NCBI GenBank assembly: GCA_903920415.1
Contig: CAIXMD010000468.1
Location: 1 to 7,874, forward strand
DNA: 7,874 nt
Direction of reading: 5' to 3'
From: an uncultured Desulfomonile sp.
GTDB taxonomy: Bacteria > Desulfobacterota > Desulfomonilia > Desulfomonilales > Desulfomonilaceae
A program made the translations under genes and the position numbers. The notes beneath the pieces were generated by a model. That model worked only from the letters and a program-made list of their open reading frames with translations, was not told where the DNA came from and searched no databases. Every line of letters begins with the position of its first letter. Positions within the stretch are counted from its first letter, which is position 1. Of this stretch, positions 1-5,318 are shown piece by piece.

Positions 1-185
1 GCTGTGGTTTGAAACTCGTTGAAACTACTAGTGAAGGTTCAAAACTTACCCCTGATGGGCTGGATCTCTTGTGGGCCTACACACAATTAAAAAACCGTTG
101 CGGGCACTATGCCGATCTACATTTCAGCGAACTGTTTGACAATGCTGGCCGACCCAAGAATTACACTTTAAAGGATGATGAATGA
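1..185 (+). CDS. ModE-like winged-helix transcriptional regulator, C-terminal part only
   Basis: This is the 3' end of a gene cut by the left edge. The frame is open from base 3 to a TGA at 183-185, about 60 residues. The visible protein runs GLKLVETT, then a short turn, then KLTPDGLDLLWAYTQLKNRC, and ends in an acidic tail. A 'LVE..S' strand, a wing, 'LT..G..LL..Y..L' and a final helix are the hallmark of the C-terminal half of the ModE N-terminal (LysR-like) winged helix. ModE-type proteins sense or regulate molybdate and molybdoenzyme genes. Small stand-alone DNA-binding versions without the molybdate-binding domain are common beside fdhD and formate dehydrogenase genes, and the protein ending soon after the wing fits such a version. 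The wing is short: relatives often carry a Gly-rich insert where this one has only SEGSK. The gene lies 83 bases upstream of fdhD on the same strand. The family call rests on remembered family pattern and a fragment, so it is fairly but not fully sure. Confidence 0.7.
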   Translation, partial: CGLKLVETTSEGSKLTPDGLDLLWAYTQLKNRCGHYADLHFSELFDNAGRPKNYTLKDDE

Positions 186-268
186 CAATCCGCCCATAAA
201 CGGAAACCTCACCTGAGTGATGCTCCCCAAGTATTAGAAAATTATCATTTTACTCATAGGAACCTGAA

Positions 269-1108
269 ATGAGGTACAAAAAAGATAACTTCACAGATAG
301 AAGCAGCACCTTCCCTGCCGAGGACCTGACTGTTGAAGTTTCCGCCATGCGGTACAGCAATGGAGCTTTGGAAAGCAGGGTTATCTCCCTTGCCAGAGAG
401 GTTCCTTATACACTTTTTGTAAACGATAGAGAGATTCTTTCTATTTCCACCCTTCCAACAAGCCTTAGAGAGTTGTTTATAGGTTTCCTGGTTTCCGAAG
501 GGGTTCTCACGTCCAGAAACGAAATCCTAGACTGCATCGTTGATCATGGGAATAGACTGGTGAGGGTGGAATTGACTGTGCCCGGTGAGCGAATCGATAA
601 ACTGGAAGGCAAGGGAATGCTCACATCGGGCTGCGCAGGGGGAATGGTTTTTTCAGTTGAGACCTCAACTCATATCAGAGAGAAAAGAGAAAAGTCGCTA
701 AAAGTTCAATGCGCCTCGATTCTCGCAAGAATGAATGAGTTGGATACGTTCCTTGGAGTTTACAGCCGTACTCGTGGAGTCCATGCTGCGTCTTTAGCCG
801 ATACATCCAATACGCTGGTTATTTTGGAAGACCTGGGCCGTCACAACGCAGTGGATAAGATTGTCGGACACTGTTTTCTGAACGGTGTGGAAACTCGCGA
901 TAAACTACTTCTTACCACCGGAAGAATAACATCGGAAGTTCTTACCAAAGCCGCCAGAGGAGGTTTTCCCCTGGTTATTTCGCGCTCCAGCGCAAGCGCG
1001 ATGGCTGTCTCAATGGCAAAGCAGGCAGGTATTGACGTTATAACTTACGTAAGGGCCGGACGTTTCAACCATTTTGCCCATGGAGCTGTCGAGTTAGTGG
1101 AGGTTTAG
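269..1108 (+). CDS. fdhD: Formate dehydrogenase accessory sulfurtransferase FdhD
   Basis: FdhD is a cytoplasmic protein that passes sulfur from a cysteine desulfurase to the molybdenum (or tungsten) bis-MGD cofactor of formate dehydrogenase and is needed for that enzyme's activity. The protein has 279 residues, the usual length. Visible family signatures are SGCAGG around Cys122 (the active-site loop), GVHAA at 170-174, EDLGRHNAVDK at 187-197, TTGRITSEVLTKAARGGFP from 216 and VRAGRFN at 261-267. E. coli FdhD has a CxxC pair in the loop; here only the first Cys is present, the second position being Gly. The ATG start is chosen because AGGAAC (258-263) sits 5 bases upstream and the N-terminus has a normal length. 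The gene follows a ModE-like regulator on the same strand. No formate dehydrogenase subunit is in the window, so the target enzyme is encoded elsewhere. The identification is secure. Confidence 0.96.
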   Translation: MRYKKDNFTDRSSTFPAEDLTVEVSAMRYSNGALESRVISLAREVPYTLFVNDREILSISTLPTSLRELFIGFLVSEGVLTSRNEILDCIVDHGNRLVRVELTVPGERIDKLEGKGMLTSGCAGGMVFSVETSTHIREKREKSLKVQCASILARMNELDTFLGVYSRTRGVHAASLADTSNTLVILEDLGRHNAVDKIVGHCFLNGVETRDKLLLTTGRITSEVLTKAARGGFPLVISRSSASAMAVSMAKQAGIDVITYVRAGRFNHFAHGAVELVEV

Positions 1109-1128
1109 CAAGACTTTAATAGGTAACA

Positions 1129-1179
1129 CGATGCTGCCCAACACTTAGGTAGGACTGTCTAGAAAGTTTGGCGGCATCG
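1129..1179. repeat. Long-loop inverted repeat after fdhD
   Basis: CGATGCTGCC (1129-1138) pairs with GGCGGCATCG (1170-1179) over 10 positions, with one G-T wobble on the + strand transcript and a loop of 31 bases. It starts 20 bases after the fdhD stop. No T-run follows it on the + strand, so it is not a standard intrinsic terminator. It may be a 3' RNA stem protecting or ending the fdhD transcript. The rest of 1109-1282 shows no gene that I can support. Confidence 0.45.
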
Positions 1180-1282
1180 TCCGCACCGAGACCAAGGCAT
1201 CTCTTATCGAGAAAGATGGTCCACGCACACATCAAGGTTTCTCCCACGCGCTTTCCTGCAGCATCAATTTTAAGTCCAATGC

Positions 1283-1320
1283 AAAAAAAAACACCCCGGT
1301 GTTTAAGCACGGGGGTGTTT
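1283..1320 (-). terminator. Rho-independent terminator of hppA
   Basis: Read on the - strand, AAACACCCC and GGGGTGTTT form a 9-bp stem (1312-1320 with 1289-1297). A single G-G (C-C on the other strand) mismatch, three more pairs and a 6-base loop continue the stem. It runs straight into nine T (1291-1283 on the + strand as nine A). It lies about 35 bases past the hppA stop. In the + direction only three T follow the stem, so termination of fdhD transcripts from that side would be weaker. Confidence 0.9.
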
Positions 1321-1346
1321 CGTGTAAGGGCCAGCGGCCCGACACG
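1321..1346 (-). other. Second hairpin between the hppA stop and its terminator
   Basis: CGTGT (1321-1325) pairs with ACACG (1342-1346), and inside it GGGCC (1328-1332) pairs with GGCCC (1336-1340) around a 3-base loop, with a small internal bulge (AA against G). It begins 8 bases after the hppA stop codon and directly abuts the terminator stem. It is probably an RNA 3'-end stabilising stem or a helper of termination; no T-run belongs to it alone. Confidence 0.6.
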
Positions 1347-1354
1347 TAAAACAA

Positions 1355-3445
1355 TTACAGGATATAGGGCACTATAAGAAGTGCGACCATGTTGACGACC
1401 TTGATTACCGGGTTCAGCGCCGGTCCGGCGGTGTCCTTGTAGGGGTCTCCGACGGTATCGCCTGTCACTGCGGCTTTATGTGCGTCACTCCCTTTACCGC
1501 CATAATTACCGTCCTCAATATATTTCTTTGCATTATCCCAGGTGGCACCCCCTGTTGTCATAGCTATTGCCAGGAACAGGCCGACCACGATGCTTCCAAT
1601 GAGCATTCCACCGAGGGCTTCCTTGCCCAATCCAGGGAGAAACGCTACCACCAGAGGAATCACTACAGGCAGAAGCGACGGAAGAACCATTTCTTTTTGG
1701 GCTGCAGCGGTCACCAAGTCTACGCATTTTCCGTATTCTGCCTTAACGCCCGGCAAGCCTTCTCTCAGGCCCTTAATTTCACGGAACTGACGACGAACCT
1801 CGTCAACGATGGCTCCTGCGGCCTTACCCACGGCAAGCATACAGAGGGCGGCAAAGAAATAGGGTATGATTCCACCGATGAGCAACCCGATCAGGATCTT
1901 GGGATTGGACAAGTCAAATGACATGGCTTTTCCTGACAGTTCCTCTATGGCGCGGGTGTATTCGGCAAAGAGAACCAGGGCCGCCAGGGAAGCAGAACCA
2001 ATCGCATAACCCTTTGTCACTGCCTTTGTCGTATTGCCAACAGCATCCAGGGGATCAGTCCTGTTGCGGACTTCTTCGGGAAGATCGGCCATTTCTGCGA
2101 TACCACCGGCGTTGTCGGTGATGGGGCCGTAAGAGTCAATGGCTACTACGATTCCGGTCATGGACAGCATCGAAACGACTGTCACAGCAATACCGTAAAG
2201 GCCTGTGCCTGGGCTGCCGGAGAAACCGCCGCCAAGACCGTAACCGATCATGATGGATACTGCGAGAATAAGCACTGGTGGCACTGTTGATATCATGCTT
2301 ATGGCCAAGCCTGCAATTATGTTGGTACCGTGCCCAGTGGTGCTGGCCTTAGCCACGTATTTGACAGGCCCAAAAAAACCGGTGAAGTATTCTGTTATGA
2401 CCACTATCAAACCTGTCAAAACAAGACCCAGGACCGCCATCCAGAAGATGTTCGTGGGTGAAATAACATAGGCCATACCCTTTGCCGGCGCTCCGAGAGG
2501 CAATAATGTTGCCACAAAATAGAAGGCAATGGCGGCCAGAATACCGGAAACGGCCATACCGCGATATAGCGCACCCATAATGTACAGGTCCTTCTCAGGC
2601 TTGGTACGACTCAGCGTGACAAAGAAGGTTCCTATGATAGAAGCGATTATGGCCACGCCGCCGATGAATAGCGGCATAAAGAAGGCAGGAGTGTTCATGC
2701 CGTAAATGGTGCTGCCCAATAGCATGGCGGCCACAATAGTAACCGTGTAGGTTTCGTAAAGGTCTGCAGCCATACCTGCGCAGTCGCCCACGTTATCCCC
2801 CACGTTGTCCGCGATGACAGCAGCGTTACGGGGATCGTCTTCAGGTAGGTCGGCTTCAAGTTTACCGACTAAGTCTGCGCCCACGTCTGCGGCTTTGGTG
2901 TAAATACCACCGCCCACACGAGCGAAGACGCTCATCAGAGAGCTACCGAAGCCAAGGGCTACAAGTGCGCTGAAGATCTTATGAGGATCCGGACTAGCTG
3001 CTCTAGCGATAAGGAAGAATCCAGCTACTCCGAGCAGGGCCAAGCCGGTAACTACTATCCCAGTAACGGAACCACCCTTGAATGCCACATTCATGGCGTC
3101 CGGCAGGCTCTTCCCCGCAGCGGCTGCCACCCGAACATTCGCATTCACTGAGACCTTCATCCCAAGGAAGCCGGCAAGGCCCGAACCTACCAAGCCGATG
3201 ATGAAGCCTATTGCGGGCACCGCCCCAAGCGTGAAGATTAGAATTATAAACATGATAATAGCGATGATAGCCACCACTTTGTACTGGCGGGTGAGGTACG
3301 CCATGGCGCCCTCGGCCACGTAGCCGGAAATTTCCTGCATACGCTGGTTTCCTGCATCCTGCTTGAAGACCCAGCCTGCGGTCATCAGGCTATAGGCCAC
3401 ACCTAGGGCCCCACAGATGAGGGCCAAGATAATAACCCAGTCCAT
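1355..3445 (-). CDS. hppA: Membrane-bound proton-translocating pyrophosphatase (K+-independent type)
   Basis: This integral membrane pump hydrolyses pyrophosphate to two phosphates and uses the energy to move H+ out of the cytoplasm. It has 696 residues, full length for the family, with many hydrophobic segments (about 16 expected for the family). Substrate-binding motifs are intact: DVGADLVGK at 187-195, DNVGDNVGDCAG at 213-224, DSYGPITDNAGG at 437-448, TGGATWDNAKKYIE at 631-644 and GDTVGDPYKDTAGPALNP at 662-679. The stretch GNTTKAVTKG at 470-479 has Lys474 and Thr477 where K+-dependent enzymes have Ala and Gly. By the published rule for this family that marks a K+-independent enzyme, a class known as H+ pumps rather than Na+ pumps. 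The ATG start is fixed by AAGGAGG seven bases upstream. The gene has its own promoter-like sequence and terminator and so is probably monocistronic. Confidence 0.97.
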   Translation of the reverse strand: MDWVIILALICGALGVAYSLMTAGWVFKQDAGNQRMQEISGYVAEGAMAYLTRQYKVVAIIAIIMFIILIFTLGAVPAIGFIIGLVGSGLAGFLGMKVSVNANVRVAAAAGKSLPDAMNVAFKGGSVTGIVVTGLALLGVAGFFLIARAASPDPHKIFSALVALGFGSSLMSVFARVGGGIYTKAADVGADLVGKLEADLPEDDPRNAAVIADNVGDNVGDCAGMAADLYETYTVTIVAAMLLGSTIYGMNTPAFFMPLFIGGVAIIASIIGTFFVTLSRTKPEKDLYIMGALYRGMAVSGILAAIAFYFVATLLPLGAPAKGMAYVISPTNIFWMAVLGLVLTGLIVVITEYFTGFFGPVKYVAKASTTGHGTNIIAGLAISMISTVPPVLILAVSIMIGYGLGGGFSGSPGTGLYGIAVTVVSMLSMTGIVVAIDSYGPITDNAGGIAEMADLPEEVRNRTDPLDAVGNTTKAVTKGYAIGSASLAALVLFAEYTRAIEELSGKAMSFDLSNPKILIGLLIGGIIPYFFAALCMLAVGKAAGAIVDEVRRQFREIKGLREGLPGVKAEYGKCVDLVTAAAQKEMVLPSLLPVVIPLVVAFLPGLGKEALGGMLIGSIVVGLFLAIAMTTGGATWDNAKKYIEDGNYGGKGSDAHKAAVTGDTVGDPYKDTAGPALNPVIKVVNMVALLIVPYIL

Positions 3446-3452
3446 CTACCTA

Positions 3453-3459
3453 CCTCCTT
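3453..3459 (-). promoter_or_regulatory. Strong Shine-Dalgarno of hppA, preceded by a U-tract
   Basis: On the - strand AAGGAGG lies 7 bases before the hppA ATG. It is a perfect match to the anti-Shine-Dalgarno and fixes the start. Nine T (3460-3468 on the + strand as nine A) come directly before it. In the mRNA this gives a U-rich stretch of the kind that can help ribosomal protein S1 binding and high expression. Confidence 0.9.
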
Positions 3460-3509
3460 AAAAAAAAATGGCAACATTATGGGAATGGAAAAACGTGATT
3501 GTTCCATCC

Positions 3510-3538
3510 AGACTATGTACATTTACCGGTTATGTCAA
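3510..3538 (-). promoter_or_regulatory. Candidate sigma70-type promoter of hppA
   Basis: On the - strand a perfect -35 TTGACA (3538-3533) is followed after 17 bases by TAGTCT (3515-3510), a weak -10 matching TATAAT at three of six positions. Transcription would start near 3503 and give a leader of roughly 58 bases. The -35 and spacing are good and the -10 is poor, so confidence is moderate. Confidence 0.5.
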
Positions 3539-3601
3539 GGACAAAGACGAGATGCAAATACACAAGGCGGAATTTTCAACCTTAACTTTGTGGACTCTTC
3601 G

Positions 3602-3626
3602 AATTGTTCAATTACTCGATGAGTAA
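3602..3626. repeat. Two adjacent perfect dyads upstream of hppA
   Basis: AATTG-TT-CAATT (3602-3613) is directly joined, sharing two bases, to TTACTC-GAT-GAGTAA (3612-3626). Both are perfect inverted repeats with 2- and 3-base centres. Their size and spacing resemble binding sites of a dimeric regulator. They lie about 65 bases upstream of the candidate -35 of hppA. Short AT-rich dyads arise by chance, so the functional reading is tentative. Confidence 0.4.
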
Positions 3627-3747
3627 AGTGCCATCGTCAGACAAAAACGGTTATGAGCCAATGATTCATGGACATTCAGAGTGTTCGTTTTCCCCTATAC
3701 CGATTCTTTCCCTATCATGCTCGCCAATGCAGGTCCTGTATGGTTCC

Positions 3748-3787
3748 AACGTCGTGCCCGAGAGGCTCGTGACCTCTTTGGGACGTT
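3748..3787. repeat. Interrupted hairpin in the gap upstream of hppA
   Basis: AACGT (3748-3752) pairs with ACGTT (3783-3787), CCC (3757-3759) with GGG (3780-3782), and AGAGG (3761-3765) with CCTCT (3773-3777) around a 7-base loop. That gives 13 base pairs with two small interior interruptions. No T-run follows on either strand, so it is not an intrinsic terminator. It could be part of a structured RNA or the relic of a mobile element end. Confidence 0.4.
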
Positions 3788-3938
3788 CCTTGTTCAGCCG
3801 GTGGTGCGCGCAAGGCCAAGATGATAAAATTACAACTATGTCCGCGTAGGAGGGATTATCCGAAAACTTCAAACACTCTTTCTGTCGTCCCCCATGTTTT
3901 GAGGTGATCCCCCTCGCACGACTATGGCTTTGCTCATG

Positions 3939-4631
3939 TCACTTTCCGACAGCTACGATAAGTAGCGGCATCACCGCTGCTGGAAGCTTCAGCACGGCTG
4001 AAACTTGGGCATCGTTGAAAGCCCCTACCGTTCCGACATGAAGGCCCAGAGCTTCAGCCTGCAAGTAAATGTTCTGGTTAGAGCTACCAGCCTCCATGTA
4101 CACATATTGTATGCCCCTATCTCCATACTTGGACGTGGTCCGCCCGAATACACCGCCAATTATGATAAGGGCAGGGGCGCGTGCCAGCCACATCTGGGAT
4201 AATGCAGCATGTGCCAAAAGGGACCTATTGTCACCCCCGGCAATGAGCCGAAGCAGACTATTTTGAGGATCGTAACTGTAAACACCTTCTGGAATGCCTT
4301 CAATGGTATTCTTTCCGGAGACCAAAAACACCTCGAGAGGGTATAGTCCTCCAGCGGACGGCAGAACTTTGTATGTAGCCCCAGTTACCGCATCTGCAGG
4401 GAGATTGCCGTTGGCCGCCCACAGAATCTGAGAGACCTGAGCCGTAGTCAGCGGTTCTCCTGTGAAGTTTCTCACCGATTTCTTAGCCAGAACGGCAGCC
4501 TCTAATGAAATTTTCCCTACAATAGAGGGCTTTGGCAGTTTAATATCGGTCTCTGCTGAAACGGCCGGAAATGGGCTCAATGCCACTGCCAGTCCACACA
4601 ATAGAATTACATAGCGACATGTAGTGCTCAT
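3939..4631 (-). CDS. Exported SagB/ThcOx-like nitroreductase-family protein
   Basis: The protein belongs to the FMN-dependent nitroreductase superfamily, closest in pattern to SagB-type dehydrogenases. With the start used here it has 230 residues. Visible motifs are KKSVRNF at 50-56 (FMN phosphate-binding Arg region), PSAGGLYPLEVFLV at 91-104 (a SagB-type signature), EAGSSNQNIYLQA at 180-192 and GLHVGTVGAF at 196-205. Residues 1-26 look like a Sec signal peptide: a positive residue, a hydrophobic core VILLCGLAVAL and an AVSA cleavage site before ETD. The protein is thus probably periplasmic or surface exposed, unlike cytoplasmic azoline-peptide oxidases. An ATG 36 bases upstream (4667) is in frame, but GAGGAGG at 4637-4643 sits 5 bases before the ATG ending at 4631 and decides for the shorter form. 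No YcaO or precursor-peptide gene is next to it, so its substrate is unknown. Confidence 0.88.
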   Translation of the reverse strand: MSTTCRYVILLCGLAVALSPFPAVSAETDIKLPKPSIVGKISLEAAVLAKKSVRNFTGEPLTTAQVSQILWAANGNLPADAVTGATYKVLPSAGGLYPLEVFLVSGKNTIEGIPEGVYSYDPQNSLLRLIAGGDNRSLLAHAALSQMWLARAPALIIIGGVFGRTTSKYGDRGIQYVYMEAGSSNQNIYLQAEALGLHVGTVGAFNDAQVSAVLKLPAAVMPLLIVAVGK

Positions 4632-4636
4632 AGGGG

Positions 4637-4643
4637 CCTCCTC
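4637..4643 (-). promoter_or_regulatory. Shine-Dalgarno that decides the nitroreductase-like gene's start
   Basis: On the - strand GAGGAGG stands 5 bases before the ATG at 4631-4629. The upstream in-frame ATG at 4667-4665 has no such site, and its use would put 12 polar residues in front of the signal peptide. Confidence 0.85.
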
Positions 4644-4662
4644 AGATTGGCAGAATGTGTGA

Positions 4663-4691
4663 GACATAGCTCATTCGAACCAGGAATTCAA
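4663..4691 (-). promoter_or_regulatory. Candidate promoter of the nitroreductase-like gene
   Basis: On the - strand TTGAAT (4691-4686), a 17-base spacer and TATGTC (4668-4663) form a fair sigma70-type pair, with four and three matches to consensus. The expected transcript start near 4656 would leave a short leader holding the Shine-Dalgarno. It would also exclude the longer ORF start at 4667, which lies inside the -10. Such pairs are easily found by chance. Confidence 0.3.
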
Positions 4692-4883
4692 CCCGGCAAG
4701 AGTTGCCGTAGTAGATGGCTTCTTCTGTGCTGTGGCAAACTGATGATTGTCGAATCCTTCAGAGTTGACGAAGGTCGAGAAAAATGTAACCTTTTGGTCA
4801 TCTAGAGAGTATTCATTAATGGAATCAGGATCTGACAGGGCATCCAATCGAATGTGCATGTCGTGGTTGCATAGGAAGGCCAT
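4671..4883 (-). CDS. Doubtful 70-codon ORF, unrecognised
   Basis: An open frame on the - strand begins ATG GCC at 4883 and ends 40 bases before the nitroreductase-like start. I do not recognise the product. It is mostly polar, has no signal peptide or membrane segment, and contains QKVTFFSTFVNSEGFDN followed by a Ser/Thr/Ala-rich tail. The ATG lacks a Shine-Dalgarno: the bases before it are the complement of the ndk ribosome binding site. The next Met, nine codons in, also has none. It may be chance, or the 3' relic of a longer gene that lost its beginning. The ndk promoter should also lie in or near this stretch, which argues against a working gene. Confidence 0.2.
   Translation of the reverse strand: MAFLCNHDMHIRLDALSDPDSINEYSLDDQKVTFFSTFVNSEGFDNHQFATAQKKPSTTATLAGLNSWFE
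4765..4792 (+). promoter_or_regulatory. Weak candidate promoter of the ndk operon
   Basis: TTGACG (4765-4770), a 16-base spacer and TAACCT (4787-4792) form a modest sigma70-type pair about 113 bases before the ndk ATG. The -10 is poor. No better pair was seen nearer to ndk, yet the strand switch at about 4890 requires some promoter in this region. Confidence 0.25.
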
Positions 4884-4893
4884 CTAACAATCC

Positions 4894-4900
4894 GGGAGGA
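4894..4900 (+). promoter_or_regulatory. Shine-Dalgarno of ndk
   Basis: GGGAGGA lies 4 bases before the ndk ATG (GGGAGGAAGAA then ATG). It confirms the start, which also matches the usual N-terminus of the family. Confidence 0.85.
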
Positions 4901-4904
4901 AGAA

Positions 4905-5318
4905 ATGCAAAGAACATTGTCTATAATAAAGCCTGATGGTGTATCAAAGAAACTCATTGGAGAGGTAATAAAGATATTTGAAACTGCTGGTTTTCGAATA
5001 GTGGCAATGAAGATGAAGCAACTCAGCCGGGCCGAGGCCGAGGGTTTCTATTATGTCCACAAAGAGAGGCCATTTTTTGGAGAACTTGTGGAGTTCATGA
5101 TTTCCGGTCCGGTAGTAATAATGGTCCTGGAAGGGAATGATGTCGTTCTGGGTAACCGTGAAATCATGGGGGCTACGGATCCTGCCGAGGCCGCTCAAGG
5201 GACTATCAGGGCCAGATGGGCGGACAGCAAGCAGAACAATATCGTTCACGGCTCAGATTCGGTGAAAAATGCCGAATTCGAGATCGCTTATTTCTTTAGC
5301 GGGATTGAGATGTATTGA
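4905..5318 (+). CDS. ndk: Nucleoside diphosphate kinase
   Basis: This cytoplasmic enzyme transfers the gamma phosphate of a nucleoside triphosphate to nucleoside diphosphates through a phosphohistidine, balancing NTP and dNTP pools. The protein has 137 residues, typical for bacteria. Visible signatures are TLSIIKPDGV at 4-13 with Lys9, RPFFGELVEFMISGPVV at 55-71, GNREIMGATDP at 83-93 with Arg85, GTIRARWA at 99-106 with Arg102, and NIVHGSDS at 112-119 with the catalytic His115. RARWA is a slight departure from the common RADFA. It is the first gene of a three-gene + strand operon; its TGA overlaps the TTG start of rlmN by 4 bases. The identification is secure. Confidence 0.97.
   Translation: MQRTLSIIKPDGVSKKLIGEVIKIFETAGFRIVAMKMKQLSRAEAEGFYYVHKERPFFGELVEFMISGPVVIMVLEGNDVVLGNREIMGATDPAEAAQGTIRARWADSKQNNIVHGSDSVKNAEFEIAYFFSGIEMY

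Larger units (their letters stand above)
3446..3938. other. Intergenic gap of about 490 bases without a convincing gene
   Basis: Between hppA and the nitroreductase-like gene, both on the - strand, I find no ORF with a ribosome binding site or a recognisable protein. The hppA-proximal part holds the Shine-Dalgarno, the U-tract and the candidate promoter. Further out are two adjacent short dyads at 3602-3626 and a 13-bp interrupted hairpin at 3748-3787. No obvious intrinsic terminator is visible just past the stop of the nitroreductase-like gene (3938 downward), so read-through into this gap is possible. Confidence 0.6.

Noticed and set aside
1116..1310. 64-codon ORF on the - strand after hppA
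   Set aside because: It would start inside the hppA terminator hairpin, has no ribosome binding site, and its product resembles nothing I know.
1478..1921. 147-codon ORF on the + strand
   Set aside because: It lies wholly opposite the well-conserved hppA coding region; the product is Cys/His/Gln-rich and reads as an antisense shadow.
3604..3849. 81-codon ORF on the + strand in the hppA upstream gap
   Set aside because: Start is TTG (or ATG at 3619) without a Shine-Dalgarno, and the product has no recognisable fold or family pattern.
3666..3872. 68-codon ORF on the - strand in the same gap
   Set aside because: No ribosome binding site tied to its start and unremarkable composition; overlaps the opposite-strand ORF, so both look like chance.
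4632..4667. Longer start of the nitroreductase-like gene at 4667
   Set aside because: The GAGGAGG site at 4637-4643 lies inside this extension, and the signal peptide begins cleanly at the next ATG.
4944..5249. 101-codon ORF on the - strand opposite ndk
   Set aside because: Antisense shadow of a highly conserved gene.
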